DNA of 47,538 nt from positions 1 to 47,538 of the forward strand of contig JAQWUU010000055.1 of NCBI GenBank assembly GCA_029241985.1. Direction: 5' to 3'. The DNA comes from Aquiluna sp. (GTDB lineage: Bacteria > Actinomycetota > Actinomycetes > Actinomycetales > Microbacteriaceae). Of this stretch, positions 33,118-43,213 are shown piece after piece. The position numbers and the translations under genes were made by a program. Within the stretch, counting starts at the first letter, position 1; every line of letters starts with the position of its first letter. A model generated the notes under the pieces. The model saw only the letters and a program-made list of their open reading frames with translations, was not told the DNA's origin and ran no database searches.

Positions 33118-34487
33118 TTATCGAACTAAGCCAAGAGCAAGAGTCGCTCTTTGAATACATTGAGCAGTCCCGCAGCAATGTCTTTGTGACAGGGCGTGCA
33201 GGTACTGGTAAGTCAACCCTGCTTTCACACCTAACCGCAAACACCGAGAAGTCCTTTGCGGTGTGTGCTCCGACAGGTGTTGCGGCTTTGAACGTTGGTG
33301 GTGTCACGATTCACTCGCTCTTTACGTTTCCACTCGGTCTCCTGGGCGAAGTTGAAATAGCCAGACATCTTTCTAAGCGCACCAGGGAGATCCTCCGAGC
33401 CCTGGACATGCTGGTCATCGATGAGGTGTCGATGGTTTCGGCAGACTTGATGGACGCCATCGATCGGGCATTGAGAATTGCCAGGGGAAGAAAGAACGAA
33501 CCCTTCGGTGGAGCGCAGGTTGTCATGTTCGGTGACCCATATCAATTGGCCCCTGTTCCTCCAAGGGATCCTCAGGAAAAGAACTACATCGCCGAGAACT
33601 ACCAGTCGCTTTGGTTTTTTGACGCCCATGTCTGGCGACAGACCGATCTTGAGCGCTTTGAACTTTCTGAGATCTTTAGGCAATCAGACGATGACTTTAA
33701 AGAGATTCTGAATGCCATCAGGGATGGCTCGGTCACTCAAGCAATGCTTGATTCACTGAACCAGGCAGGAAACCGTTACCCACCGCACTCTGATGTGATT
33801 CGCCTCGCCACGATCAACGAGACCGTGAACTCGGTGAACCACCAACGCATGGGTCTTATTGAAACGGAACCAAAGGTCTTCAAGGCCGTCTACTCCGCTT
33901 CAGCGGAGAAGTCCTTCGGCAGGGCACTGCCTGCCGAAATTGAGCTCTCCCTCAAAGTTGGCGCTCAGGTGATGTTCATTAAAAACGACGATGCGAGCAC
34001 ATCCAAAACCGGTGGCACTGTCAGGCGATGGGTCAATGGCACCATTGGTCGGGTCGTGGCATTGCCAAAGTCAGGCCTGGTGGTTGTGGACGTCGACGGA
34101 GAAGAGCTAGAAGTTGGTCCAGCTACCTGGGAAAAGGTTCGCTACGAAATCGAAGAAGATTTTGATGAGTCAAGCGGTAAAACTAAAGAGGTGCTGGTTC
34201 CGGTGACCTTGGCTGAATTCAAGCAGATTCCACTGCGATTGGCATGGGCAGTGACTATCCACAAGTCTCAGGGCCAAACCTATGATGAGGTTCAGATCGA
34301 CATGGGCAGGGGTGCCTTTTCTCCCGGGCAAACATACGTCGCACTCAGCCGAGTAAGAACGCTAACGGGGCTCTATCTGACTCGTGCAATCCTCACCCGT
34401 GATGTGATGGTTGACAGCGATGTAGTTCGTTTTATGTCCGGGGCGGAGCCTTTAGCCACCAGTTCAGAGCCTCAGCCACCCTTCTAG
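33114..34487 (+). CDS. Pif1-like ATP-dependent DNA helicase
   Basis: A 457-residue superfamily 1 helicase. Motif I is GRAGTGKST (about 29-37), motif II VIDEVSMV, motif III MFGDPYQLAPVPP, and the C-terminal motifs are VTIHKSQGQTYDEV and YVALSRVRTLTGLYL. These match the Pif1/RecD-like group that unwinds 5'-3' and can resolve structured DNA. Start is TTG at 33114, overlapping the CopD-CtaG stop by four bases. Its last 56 bases overlap the 3' end of the convergent esterase gene. Confidence 0.92.
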   Translation: MIIELSQEQESLFEYIEQSRSNVFVTGRAGTGKSTLLSHLTANTEKSFAVCAPTGVAALNVGGVTIHSLFTFPLGLLGEVEIARHLSKRTREILRALDMLVIDEVSMVSADLMDAIDRALRIARGRKNEPFGGAQVVMFGDPYQLAPVPPRDPQEKNYIAENYQSLWFFDAHVWRQTDLERFELSEIFRQSDDDFKEILNAIRDGSVTQAMLDSLNQAGNRYPPHSDVIRLATINETVNSVNHQRMGLIETEPKVFKAVYSASAEKSFGRALPAEIELSLKVGAQVMFIKNDDASTSKTGGTVRRWVNGTIGRVVALPKSGLVVVDVDGEELEVGPATWEKVRYEIEEDFDESSGKTKEVLVPVTLAEFKQIPLRLAWAVTIHKSQGQTYDEVQIDMGRGAFSPGQTYVALSRVRTLTGLYLTRAILTRDVMVDSDVVRFMSGAEPLATSSEPQPPF

Positions 34488-35550
34488 CCCAGTAACTTTC
34501 GTGGTGACCGGTGTTTGGGTAGGTAGCGGCAACAAGTGAATCTGGTTCTTGGTAACCCTTGGCTTTTATTTTTTCAACGGCGCTCGCGTGAAAAGGTGCG
34601 TAGTTTTCATCAAGCTCGATTGTGCCGGTGTCTGTCCAAAGCCGGTGCTTGCCGCCTTCTGGCAAAAGGTCTGTTAGTTCTTGAACCATAAAGTCGCCAC
34701 CGAATGGCCAGTGGGTAGAAAAGCCAATCGCAGTTCCGAAAACATCTGGTCGCTTGCTCATGGCATAGATAGACATTAGGCCACCCATTGAAGACCCCAT
34801 GACCGCTGTTCGCTGGTTGTCATGGCTTAGGCCGTAGCGGTCAATGACGAAGGGAATAATGGCATCGGCCATGAGCGACACGTAAGCGTCTCCCATCGAT
34901 TCACCCGGAGAGTCTTTGTAATCCTCGGGCATGTAGTCCCAAATCTCTTGATGGCGATCTAGAACCTCCTGGGGCGCTAGTTCACGCAATCGAGTCAAGT
35001 CGCTAAAGCCCCAGAGCGCAATCACAATTGGCTTTTCACCGCGAACCTCTTCGCGAAGAGCGGTGAGAACCTCCCAGGTTTTACCTGTGAAGGAGTCTTT
35101 TTCATCAAAGATGTTCCGGCCATCGTGCATGACAAGAATTGGCGTCGTGGGTTTGATGTCTTTCGGAGCCCAAACATCAACGGTGTGCTCATCGAATGTG
35201 AAGCGCTCTATGGAACCACCGGCAAGGCGCTTATTTAATAGCGCTCTTTCTCTAAAGGCCATGAAAAGCGGGAAGGTGAAAGCCATCGCCGTGATGCCGG
35301 AGAGTAAGAAATAGAGCCAGACTCGCTTCATGCCGAGCCTCCTGGCTTCAACCAACATAAAGGTGATTACGGCAGCACCTACGATGAGCAAATCTAGGGA
35401 TAACACCCAATCCACCGCTGACCCAAACCAGGCAGTCAGGTAGTCTGCTTCTTGGATAACAGCGGTTGCATTAAGCCACCAGGCTGTTGCTAATCCCAAC
35501 GCTGCGATTACAAAGTAAATCCAAGAACGAGTTATGTGTTTTCTAGCCAT
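34432..35550 (-). CDS. Membrane-anchored alpha/beta-hydrolase (esterase D/enterochelin-esterase-like)
   Basis: A 372-residue protein with three N-terminal membrane segments (about 10-31, 48-66 and 76-98) and an extracytoplasmic or cytosolic hydrolase domain of the putative esterase (PF00756-like) type. The nucleophile serine is in MGSSMGGLMSIYAM, a GxSxGG elbow; the catalytic histidine is probably in NTGHHESYWARR. Such domains include mycolyltransferases, enterochelin esterases and other acyl hydrolases; the substrate here cannot be told. Diverges from the MMPL gene. Confidence 0.85.
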   Translation of the reverse strand: MARKHITRSWIYFVIAALGLATAWWLNATAVIQEADYLTAWFGSAVDWVLSLDLLIVGAAVITFMLVEARRLGMKRVWLYFLLSGITAMAFTFPLFMAFRERALLNKRLAGGSIERFTFDEHTVDVWAPKDIKPTTPILVMHDGRNIFDEKDSFTGKTWEVLTALREEVRGEKPIVIALWGFSDLTRLRELAPQEVLDRHQEIWDYMPEDYKDSPGESMGDAYVSLMADAIIPFVIDRYGLSHDNQRTAVMGSSMGGLMSIYAMSKRPDVFGTAIGFSTHWPFGGDFMVQELTDLLPEGGKHRLWTDTGTIELDENYAPFHASAVEKIKAKGYQEPDSLVAATYPNTGHHESYWARRVAEALNWWLKAPPRT

Positions 35551-35609
35551 TTAGGAATCATTTCACAGTCCCCTCGGGTTCTGGCTCAACAACAGTAAAT
35601 AAGGAATCA

Positions 35610-37721
35610 ATGAACACCCTGGGTAAATTCATCGTCAAGCGCGCCAAGTTCGTGCTCTTTGGTTTCATCGGCTTGATTGCAGCCAGCAGCGTCTTTGGTT
35701 TTCAGGTGTTTGGCGAACTAAAGGGTGGCGGGTATGACAACCCAAACTCTGATTCGGCAACCGTTAGTGAGCTGCTGGGCAGCGAATTCGCAGTAGATCC
35801 GGCAGAAGTAATTGTGCTGGCGGATTTGCCAGGAGATGCCAATGAAATCAACGATCAGGGTGTGCCGGTTTATTTTGAACTTGTGACCTCGCTGAGTGAA
35901 GACCTGGCCAAAGTCGAGGGCGTTGAATCGGTCTTGAACTACTACACCCTTGGATCACCCGCATCGCTGATATCTGAAGATGGCAAGCTTATTTACCTGC
36001 TGGTAGATCTAAACAACGACATCAAGCAATCAGATGCTGTTGCAGTCATTGTCGATGAGTTCAGCGGCAACTACGAGGGCGCTGAGGTCCACATTGCAGG
36101 CTATGGCGCTGTCACCAAGGCAATCAACGAAACCATCGAGGGCGACCTGATTCGGGCCGAGATAATTGCGATCCCAATTGTTTTGCTGTTGCTTATTTAT
36201 GTTTTTGGCTCTTTGGTTTCTGCAGGCTTGCCACTGTTTGTTGGTGGGCTTGCGATCGTCGGATCCTTCTTTGTGATCTGGGGGGCCAGCCAGTTCACCG
36301 ATGTTTCGATTTTTGCATTGAACCTGATTACCGGTCTTGGCTTGGGCCTCGGCATTGACTACAGCCTGCTGATGGTCAATAGGTTCAGAGAAGAGCGAGC
36401 CAGCGGCTTGAGCGTGGAACAGGCGACAATCAAAACTGTGGAGACTGCCGGCAAGACCGTAGTTTTTTCAGGCCTAACGGTGGCAGTGGTGATGTTGTCG
36501 ATGTGGCTATTCCCACAGTATTTCTTGCAGTCTTTCGCACTTGCCGGCTTCACTGTGGTGACGCTCGCGGTTATTGGGGCCGCGATAGTGGTTCCAGCCC
36601 AGTTGTTCTTGCTTGGAGACCGGGTGAATTCGCTTCGGGTTTTCAAAAAGAAACTGGTTCCGAAGGACACCGGAATCTGGGAGAAGATTGCCCGCTTCAC
36701 CATGAGAAGACCGCTACCAATTTTGTTTGTGGTGGTGCTTGCACTGTCGGGGCTGTTCTCACTTTCCACGAATGCCGTTTTTGGTCAGGTGGATGACCGA
36801 GTTCTACCCAAGGACAGTCCGGCACTTGTTGCAAGCAACCTGCTTCGAGAAAGGTTCGAGGGGAGAGAATCATCACCGATTGAGATTCTGGTCAAGGGCA
36901 GCGACGAGGCTGTTGCCGATTACATAGAGCAGGTTGCTGCGGTCGATGACATCAGCCGGGTCGTCATTGTTCCAACTGAGCAAGAAACCGACTGGGTCAG
37001 GATTAATGCCATCACCCAGATTGAACCGAGAAGCCCGGCAGGATATGACCAAACTGTTTTGATTCGCAGTATTGATGAGCAAGCACTTGTTGGTGGAGGC
37101 GGTGCCTATTACACAGACTCACAGCAGGGCATCGAACAGGCGCTGCCGTTTGCAGCGCTCTGGATTTTCATTGCTACCTATGTGCTGCTTTTCTTGTTCA
37201 CTGGCAGCGTGCTGCTGCCACTAAAGGCGATCGCGCTTAATGTGCTTTCACTTGGTGCGATTCTCGGCCTCTTGAGCTACATCTTCCAAAATGGTCACCT
37301 GCAGTGGCTGCTGGGTGAATATTCTGTGACTGGAGCCATTGACACCTCATCGCTGGTGATGATTGCGGTGGTGGCATTTGGTTTATCCATGGACTACGAG
37401 ATGTTCCTTTTGTCCAGAATTAAAGAACAGCATGACGCTGGAATGAATACGCCTGACTCAGTGGCCATTGGTCTGCAGCGATCCGGAAGGATTATTACCG
37501 CGGCAGCCTTTATTTTGGCGGTTACCTTCGGCTCCTTCGCCTCGTCTGGCGTATCGATTATGAAGATGCTTGGATTTGGTATCGCCATTGCGATCCTGCT
37601 TGATGCCACCATCGTTAGGGCGCTGTTGGTGCCGGCGCTGATGAAGCTGTTCGGAGCTGCAAACTGGTGGGCACCGAAATGGTTGAAGGCTGTTCACAAA
37701 AAAATTGGCTTGAGTCACTAA
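35610..37721 (+). CDS. MMPL family RND transporter
   Basis: A 703-residue protein with the RND layout: one membrane helix, a large extracellular loop (about 40-190), a six-helix bundle (about 195-370), a second loop, and a second bundle ending near 690. [22 protein letters not shown] and [24 protein letters not shown] are the paired proton-relay motifs of MMPL proteins. These export lipids or other hydrophobic compounds, or are drug pumps; the cargo is unknown. AAGGAA precedes the ATG. Confidence 0.92.
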   Translation: MNTLGKFIVKRAKFVLFGFIGLIAASSVFGFQVFGELKGGGYDNPNSDSATVSELLGSEFAVDPAEVIVLADLPGDANEINDQGVPVYFELVTSLSEDLAKVEGVESVLNYYTLGSPASLISEDGKLIYLLVDLNNDIKQSDAVAVIVDEFSGNYEGAEVHIAGYGAVTKAINETIEGDLIRAEIIAIPIVLLLLIYVFGSLVSAGLPLFVGGLAIVGSFFVIWGASQFTDVSIFALNLITGLGLGLGIDYSLLMVNRFREERASGLSVEQATIKTVETAGKTVVFSGLTVAVVMLSMWLFPQYFLQSFALAGFTVVTLAVIGAAIVVPAQLFLLGDRVNSLRVFKKKLVPKDTGIWEKIARFTMRRPLPILFVVVLALSGLFSLSTNAVFGQVDDRVLPKDSPALVASNLLRERFEGRESSPIEILVKGSDEAVADYIEQVAAVDDISRVVIVPTEQETDWVRINAITQIEPRSPAGYDQTVLIRSIDEQALVGGGGAYYTDSQQGIEQALPFAALWIFIATYVLLFLFTGSVLLPLKAIALNVLSLGAILGLLSYIFQNGHLQWLLGEYSVTGAIDTSSLVMIAVVAFGLSMDYEMFLLSRIKEQHDAGMNTPDSVAIGLQRSGRIITAAAFILAVTFGSFASSGVSIMKMLGFGIAIAILLDATIVRALLVPALMKLFGAANWWAPKWLKAVHKKIGLSH

Positions 37722-37724
37722 CCT
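37719..37724 (+). promoter_or_regulatory. Putative -10 of a leaderless dcd transcript
   Basis: TAACCT ends seven bases before the dcd ATG (37732). No ribosome-binding site lies in the gap (ttatctc), and the MMPL stop codon is just upstream. The -35 region is poor, so this is the weakest case of the leaderless pattern. Confidence 0.35.
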
Positions 37725-37731
37725 TTATCTC

Positions 37732-38322
37732 ATGCTGCTTTCAGACCGGGACATCAAAAACCAAATCGAACTGGGCCGAGTCGGCTTAGAGCCGCTTGAC
37801 ATGGGGCTATTGCAGCCAAGCAGCATTGATGTCCGCTTGGACAGGTTCTTTCGACTATTTGATAACCACAAGTATCCATACATTGACCCCAGAGAACAGC
37901 AGGACGATCTAACCAGGCCTTTTGAGGTCAAGGCGGACGAGCCGTTCATACTGCACCCGGGTGAATTTGTGCTTGGTTCGACATTCGAATACGTGAAACT
38001 TCCCGATGACATCGCAGCAAGACTTGAGGGCAAGAGCTCACTTGGCCGTCTTGGTTTGCTTACTCACTCAACTGCAGGCTTTGTTGATCCTGGTTTTCAA
38101 GGCCATGTCACTCTCGAGCTTTCAAACGTTGCGACGTTGCCGATCAAGCTGTGGCCTGGCATGAAAATAGGTCAGCTTTGCTTCTTCCAGCTTTCAAGCG
38201 CCAGTGAAAACCCATATGGGTCAGAGAAGTATGGCTCCAGGTATCAGGGGCAGCGAGGACCTACTGCTTCCAGGTCTCACCTGAACTTCAAAATCTCAGA
38301 TGTCGGTAACCAACCGCTCTAA
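37732..38322 (+). CDS. dcd: dCTP deaminase
   Basis: A 196-residue enzyme that converts dCTP to dUTP (or, in some Actinobacteria, directly to dUMP) for thymidylate synthesis. [66 protein letters not shown] and a C-terminal AFG-less tail after [14 protein letters not shown] are typical. The length agrees with the bifunctional mycobacterial form. Ends 13 bases from the convergent MFS gene. Confidence 0.95.
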   Translation: MLLSDRDIKNQIELGRVGLEPLDMGLLQPSSIDVRLDRFFRLFDNHKYPYIDPREQQDDLTRPFEVKADEPFILHPGEFVLGSTFEYVKLPDDIAARLEGKSSLGRLGLLTHSTAGFVDPGFQGHVTLELSNVATLPIKLWPGMKIGQLCFFQLSSASENPYGSEKYGSRYQGQRGPTASRSHLNFKISDVGNQPL

Positions 38323-38335
38323 AGCTCTTGATTAT

Positions 38336-39655
38336 CTAAAGGGATTTCCCCGGGGTGGCCAAGGCCTTAACAGAGATAAGCAGCAGCATTCCGACCACCA
38401 ATATCAACATCAATCCGAGGATTCCATAGATTGGTGAAAACAGACCTACGAATATCGCCCAGGCCGCAGGAGCCAAGAAGCTCACTGCTCTTCCGGTTGT
38501 CGCATAAAGTCCGAACGCCTCACCCTGCCTATCTTCTGCAGAAAGCCTAGACATCATGGTTCTAGAAGCTGCCTGAGCGGGCCCAACAAAGGTGCAGAGG
38601 AACAGCCCGAAGCCGAAGAAAGCAATCGTTCCAGCGCTTTCGAAGACAAAGACTCCCAAGCCACCGACAATCACTCCGATAAGAGAAACAAAGATTATTT
38701 TCCTTGATCCAATCCGGTCTTCAAAGAATGCGCCAACAAAGGCGCCGATTCCGGCCACTAGGTTCGCAGCAATTCCAAACAGGATGATTTCCGTGAGGTC
38801 CAGACCAAATGCAATACCACCCAGCACCGCTCCATAAGCAAACACGCCATTTAGGCCATCGCGATAAACGGCTGAGGCAATTAAAAACTTTAGAAGGTTA
38901 GGGTTTTCTTTGCGCATAACCAGAAGTGAGTTGATGAGCTGCTTATAGGCAAACATGATGCCTTCGCTCTCGGTTCCCTCGATTGGCTTGGCTTCTGGAA
39001 CCTTCAGAGCAAGTGGGATAGAGAAAATGATCACCCAGAACATGCTGATTACCATCACAACTCGAACTGAAAGCGCATCGGTGTCCGGGATACCCAGTAG
39101 CTCTGCCCCACCGAATTGAATAATCCAGAGTGCAATCACGAGCAAAATAATGCCGCCGATGTAACCAAGACCCCAACCAAATTGGCTGATCTTGCCTCTT
39201 TCATGAGGCCTTGCAACCTCGCTCAACATGGAGTTGTAGTTCACGGTTGCAAATTCGAAGAATATTCCACCGGCCGCTAGAAGCACCAGGCCAAAGACGA
39301 AGAAGTCACTCGATGGTGCCACGAAGAACATCAGCCCGATGGTGCCGGCAAACAAGTAGGTGTTGATCATGAGCCAGAACTTCTTGCGTCCTGATGTGTC
39401 AGCCCTTCGGCCAACAATCGGCGCAATAAGGGCGATTAGCACTCCGGCAAAAACACCGGAGATACCAAGCCAGAAGGCGGTGTATTGGCCGGCCTCCTCT
39501 ATTGAGTAGCCGGCAGGAGCGAAGAACTCACTAGTTATATATCGCCCGAATATGAAAGAGGTCACGACAGTTGGGAAGGCTTGTGATGCCCAGTCCCAAA
39601 GTGCCCACGAGAATGTTCCTTTTGGCTTTTTTGCTGCAACGTCGTTGTTGGTCAT
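38336..39655 (-). CDS. MFS transporter, Atg22/UMF1 family
   Basis: A 439-residue twelve-helix transporter. The opening FSWALWDWASQAFPTVVTSFIFGRYI is the hallmark of the Atg22-like subgroup (efflux of amino acids in yeast; bacterial cargo unknown). NYNSMLSEVARPHERGKISQFGWGLGYIGG is another family landmark. TAGATT lies six bases before the ATG, with no ribosome-binding site, so the transcript is probably leaderless. Divergent from dnaK. Confidence 0.88.
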   Translation of the reverse strand: MTNNDVAAKKPKGTFSWALWDWASQAFPTVVTSFIFGRYITSEFFAPAGYSIEEAGQYTAFWLGISGVFAGVLIALIAPIVGRRADTSGRKKFWLMINTYLFAGTIGLMFFVAPSSDFFVFGLVLLAAGGIFFEFATVNYNSMLSEVARPHERGKISQFGWGLGYIGGIILLVIALWIIQFGGAELLGIPDTDALSVRVVMVISMFWVIIFSIPLALKVPEAKPIEGTESEGIMFAYKQLINSLLVMRKENPNLLKFLIASAVYRDGLNGVFAYGAVLGGIAFGLDLTEIILFGIAANLVAGIGAFVGAFFEDRIGSRKIIFVSLIGVIVGGLGVFVFESAGTIAFFGFGLFLCTFVGPAQAASRTMMSRLSAEDRQGEAFGLYATTGRAVSFLAPAAWAIFVGLFSPIYGILGLMLILVVGMLLLISVKALATPGKSL

Positions 39656-39661
39656 AAAAAG

Positions 39662-39667
39662 AATCTA
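39662..39667 (-). promoter_or_regulatory. Putative -10 of a leaderless Atg22-type MFS transcript
   Basis: On the minus strand TAGATT is followed by cttttt and then the ATG at 39655, a six-base gap. It is separated from the nearest HAIR element (39722-39748) by about 55 bp. Confidence 0.45.
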
Positions 39668-39721
39668 GTGACTTTAAGCAAACAAATGGGAACCTTTGAG
39701 TGACGACTTTTAGGAAAATTC

Positions 39722-39748
39722 AAAGTTGAGTCATTCACACTCAACTTT
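39722..39748. promoter_or_regulatory. HAIR operator 1 (HspR-binding)
   Basis: AAAGTTGAGT-N7-ACTCAACTTT is a perfect 10-bp inverted repeat with a seven-base spacer. It contains the HAIR core TTGAGT-N7-ACTCAA known from Streptomyces and Mycobacterium dnaK operons. It lies just upstream of the dnaK -35. Confidence 0.88.
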
Positions 39749-39760
39749 CAGGAAAGTAGC

Positions 39761-39789
39761 TTGACAACATAATTGCCATACTCCAAACT
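39761..39789 (+). promoter_or_regulatory. dnaK operon promoter
   Basis: A consensus -35 TTGACA (39761-39766) and a -10 CAAACT (39784-39789) are 17 bp apart. Transcription would begin near 39796, inside HAIR operator 2. The promoter thus sits between and under two HspR sites. Confidence 0.7.
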
Positions 39790-39808
39790 TGAGTGCATGT
39801 GACTCAAC
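39788..39808. promoter_or_regulatory. HAIR operator 2 (HspR-binding)
   Basis: CTTGAGT-N7-ACTCAAC matches the HAIR consensus CTTGAGT-N7-ACTCAAG at 13 of 14 arm positions. It overlaps the -10 and the predicted start of transcription, so HspR bound here would block initiation. Confidence 0.9.
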
Positions 39809-39858
39809 TTGCGTCACAAAGATCAGGATTTTCAAAAAAAGAATAGAAGGAGCAACAA

Positions 39859-41724
39859 ATGGGTAGAGCAGTAGGTATTGACCTTGGAACCACAAACAGC
39901 GCTGTAACAGTGCTTGAGGGTGGGGAACCAAAGGTTATTTCAAATGCGGAGGGTTTCCGCACCACACCATCGGTTGTCGCATTCACCAAGGATGGAAATG
40001 TTCTTGTAGGCGAAACCGCAAAGCGTCAGGCGGTAACGAACGTTGACCGCACTGTTTCATCTGTCAAGCGCCACATGGGAACAGACTGGAAGTTCAAGGT
40101 CGAGGACAAGAACTACACACCTCAGGAAATTTCTGCACGTATCTTGATGAAGCTAAAGCGTGATGCCGAGACTTATCTTGGCGAGAGTGTTACCGACGCG
40201 GTTATTACCGTTCCTGCTTACTTCAACGATGCAGAACGTCAGGCAACCAAGGAAGCCGGCGAGATCGCCGGCCTAAACGTGCTTCGAATTATCAACGAGC
40301 CAACCGCGGCAGCACTTGCATACGGTCTCGACAAGGGTAAAGAAGACGAACTGATTCTGGTATTCGACCTAGGTGGCGGAACATTCGATGTTTCACTCCT
40401 TGAGGTTGGAAAAGATGATGACTTCTCAACCATCCAGGTTCGTTCAACATCGGGTGACAACAAACTCGGTGGAGACGACTGGGACGACAGGGTTGTAAAG
40501 CACCTGGTTGCCAAGTTCAAAGAGACCACAGGAGTGGACGTTTCAAAGGACAAGATCGCCCTGCAGCGCCTAAAAGAAGCTGCCGAGCAGGCAAAGAAGG
40601 AACTTAGCCAGTCAACAACGACTCAGCTCCAGCTGCCATATCTGTCTTTGACCGAGGCAGGTCCTGCCAACCTAGACGAGACACTTACCCGTGCTCAGTT
40701 TGAGTCATTGACCGCAGACCTACTAGAGCGAACCCGCAAGCCATTCTTGGATGTTGTGAAGGAAGCCGGAGTCAAGGTTTCAGACATTGCTCACGTTGTA
40801 ATGGTTGGTGGCTCGACCAGGATGCCAGCGGTCTCCGAATTGGTGACCAAGCTCCTCGGCGGCAAAGAGCCGAATAAGGGCGTGAACCCGGACGAGGTAG
40901 TTTCAGTTGGTGCTGCACTGCAGGCAGGTGTTATCAAGGGTGAGCGTAAAGACGTTCTACTGATTGACGTAACACCACTAGCGCTTGGAATTGAAACCAA
41001 GGGTGGCATGATGACCAAGCTCATCGAGAGAAACACTGCTATTCCAACCAAGCGAAGTGAAACCTTCACAACCGCTGATGACAACCAGCCGAGTGTTTCG
41101 ATTCAGGTTTTCCAGGGTGAGCGAGAGTTCACGAGGGACAACAAGTCCCTTGGAAACTTTGAGCTAACCGGCATTGCCCCAGCACCACGCGGCATTCCTC
41201 AGGTCGAGGTCACATTTGACATCGACGCCAACGGAATCGTGCATGTTTCTGCCAAGGACAAGGGAACCGGCAAGGAGCAGTCAATGACCATCACCGGTGG
41301 ATCCTCACTTTCCGAGGAAGACATCGAGCGCATGGTGAAGGACGCCGAAGAGCACGCAGAAGAAGACAAGCTGCGCCGCGAAGAGGCTGAGACCCGCAAC
41401 CAGGCGGAGCAGATGGCTTACTCAACCGAGAAGCTAATCAAGGACAACGACGACAAGTTGCCAGAGGATGTCAAGACTGAGGTTCAGGCCGATGTTGACG
41501 AACTCAAGGCAGCCCTTGCCGGTGAAGATGCGGCTGCTGTCAAGGCAGCTCAGGAGAAACTCGCAACTTCAAGCCAGAAGCTAGGCGAGGCAATCTATGC
41601 CAACCAGCCAGCCGAGGGCGAAGAGGAAGCCAGCACTGAAGCCGATGAGGACGTAGTTGACGCCGAGGTTGTTGAAGATGAAGAGCCAACCGAGGACGCA
41701 GACGGCGACAAGGACAAGAAGTAA
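39859..41724 (+). CDS. dnaK: Molecular chaperone DnaK (Hsp70)
   Basis: A 621-residue Hsp70: ATPase domain from [15 protein letters not shown], with [18 protein letters not shown] and [17 protein letters not shown], then the substrate domain and helical lid, and an acidic tail rich in Glu/Asp. It refolds proteins with DnaJ and GrpE. AGAAGGAG lies before the ATG. The stop overlaps the grpE start (TAATG). Two HAIR operators control the operon. Confidence 0.98.
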   Translation: MGRAVGIDLGTTNSAVTVLEGGEPKVISNAEGFRTTPSVVAFTKDGNVLVGETAKRQAVTNVDRTVSSVKRHMGTDWKFKVEDKNYTPQEISARILMKLKRDAETYLGESVTDAVITVPAYFNDAERQATKEAGEIAGLNVLRIINEPTAAALAYGLDKGKEDELILVFDLGGGTFDVSLLEVGKDDDFSTIQVRSTSGDNKLGGDDWDDRVVKHLVAKFKETTGVDVSKDKIALQRLKEAAEQAKKELSQSTTTQLQLPYLSLTEAGPANLDETLTRAQFESLTADLLERTRKPFLDVVKEAGVKVSDIAHVVMVGGSTRMPAVSELVTKLLGGKEPNKGVNPDEVVSVGAALQAGVIKGERKDVLLIDVTPLALGIETKGGMMTKLIERNTAIPTKRSETFTTADDNQPSVSIQVFQGEREFTRDNKSLGNFELTGIAPAPRGIPQVEVTFDIDANGIVHVSAKDKGTGKEQSMTITGGSSLSEEDIERMVKDAEEHAEEDKLRREEAETRNQAEQMAYSTEKLIKDNDDKLPEDVKTEVQADVDELKAALAGEDAAAVKAAQEKLATSSQKLGEAIYANQPAEGEEEASTEADEDVVDAEVVEDEEPTEDADGDKDKK

Positions 41725-42284
41725 TGTCTGAAGACCAAAAGCTTCCAGAGGAAACACCGGAAGACTCAGTTGATCTAGATCAGGTGGAGGAGACTTCGCC
41801 TGATCTGGAATCAACAGAAGAGGAAGGTCAGCCGGAGGCGGACGAAGCGGAAAAAGACTCTGTCGACAGGGAGCTGGAGATCTTTCAGGACCTTCAGCGC
41901 CTGCAGGCAGACTTCGTAAACTACCGCAATCGCGTTGAGCGAGACCGCGGTGCTGAGAGGCAGTCTGCGATTTCAGAAGCCATTAGAGCCTTCTTGCCAG
42001 CACTTGATGACCTAACGCGTGCTGAGTCACACGGAGACCTGCAAGAGGGAACCCCGATGGCTGCAGTTGCACAAAAGTTGAAGGCAGCCGGCGAAAAGTT
42101 CGGACTCACCGTGTTTGGAGCAAAGGGCGACGCTTTTGACCCCGAGATTCACGACGCACTGGTTCAGAACCCAAACCCAGAGGTCAAGGCTGCAGAGGTT
42201 GCTGACGTAATCGAACCAGGTTACAAAATTCAAGATCGACTACTGAGACCAGCAAAGGTCGCAGTTTTCTTACCAGCCGAATAA
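41724..42284 (+). CDS. grpE: Nucleotide exchange factor GrpE
   Basis: A 186-residue protein that releases ADP from DnaK. The first ~55 residues are acidic and probably disordered; a coiled coil follows (FQDLQRLQADFVNYRNRVERDR), then the beta-rich head with FGAKGDAFDPEIHDAL and VIEPGYKIQDRLLRPAKV. Translation is coupled to dnaK by a one-base overlap. Confidence 0.96.
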   Translation: MSEDQKLPEETPEDSVDLDQVEETSPDLESTEEEGQPEADEAEKDSVDRELEIFQDLQRLQADFVNYRNRVERDRGAERQSAISEAIRAFLPALDDLTRAESHGDLQEGTPMAAVAQKLKAAGEKFGLTVFGAKGDAFDPEIHDALVQNPNPEVKAAEVADVIEPGYKIQDRLLRPAKVAVFLPAE

Positions 42285-42297
42285 GGGGTGAGCAAAG

Positions 42298-43203
42298 ATG
42301 GCATCACAGGATTGGATTGAAAAGGATTTCTATAAAATCCTTGGCGTCACAAAGGGTGTCGGCGATGCTGACCTCAAGAAGTCTTATCGCAAGCTAGCCA
42401 AGGACAACCACCCTGACCTCCACCCCGGAGACCAGGCGGCAGAGTCTAGATTCAAGGACATTTCTGAGGCCTACGATGTCTTGTCGGACAAAGAACAGCG
42501 CCAAGAGTATGACGCTGTTCGAGCCATGGGCGGCGGAGCACGTTTCCAAGCTGGTGGCCGAGGTGGCGGTGGCTTTGAAGATGTCTTCTCCAACCTGTTT
42601 GGCGGCGGTGGCGGTTTTCCAGGCGGCGGCGGCTTTGGTGGCTTTGGACCGCAACGGGGTTCCGACCTAACTTCAACTTCAAGCGTTGATTTCATTGACT
42701 CGATTCATGGCACCAACGTCAAGCTAAACGTCTCTGGCAACTCGGTGACCCTGAAGGTGCCGGCGGGCATTCAGGACGGACAAAAGCTCAAACTTAAAGG
42801 CAAAGGACAAGCCTCGCCCAATGGCGGTCAAGCGGGTGACTTGGTCGTGACAATTAAGGTCAGGCCACACCCTGTTTTCACCAGAGACGGTGACAACGTT
42901 CGCGTGGTAGTTCCAGTGACATTTGCTGAGGCGGTACTCGGAGCAACAATTCAAGTGCCAGTGCTTGGAGGGGAACCTGTGAAACTAAAGGTGTCCCCCG
43001 GAACTCCTAACGGCAGGACCCTGAGAGTTAAAGGCAAGGGTGTTCAGCACGATGGAAGGCAGGGTGACCTGCTTGCAACCGTGGAAATTTTGGTTCCAAA
43101 CCGAGTAAGCAAGAAAGCTGAAGAGGCTCTAAAGGTCTTCGAAAGCGAAATACCAGAAGAGGATCCAAGGGCATCACTGATTAGCCGCGCAGGACAGTTG
43201 TAG
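42298..43203 (+). CDS. dnaJ: DnaJ-type co-chaperone lacking the zinc-finger domain
   Basis: A 301-residue J-protein: J-domain 1-75 with the HPD motif in DNHPDLHPG, a glycine/phenylalanine region (about 78-125), then the two C-terminal substrate domains. The four CxxCxGxG zinc repeats of classical DnaJ are absent and there is no cysteine, so it has the class B (CbpA-like) plan even though it is the operon's DnaJ. It lies between grpE and hspR. Confidence 0.94.
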   Translation: MASQDWIEKDFYKILGVTKGVGDADLKKSYRKLAKDNHPDLHPGDQAAESRFKDISEAYDVLSDKEQRQEYDAVRAMGGGARFQAGGRGGGGFEDVFSNLFGGGGGFPGGGGFGGFGPQRGSDLTSTSSVDFIDSIHGTNVKLNVSGNSVTLKVPAGIQDGQKLKLKGKGQASPNGGQAGDLVVTIKVRPHPVFTRDGDNVRVVVPVTFAEAVLGATIQVPVLGGEPVKLKVSPGTPNGRTLRVKGKGVQHDGRQGDLLATVEILVPNRVSKKAEEALKVFESEIPEEDPRASLISRAGQL

Positions 43204-43213
43204 GGAGGATCTC

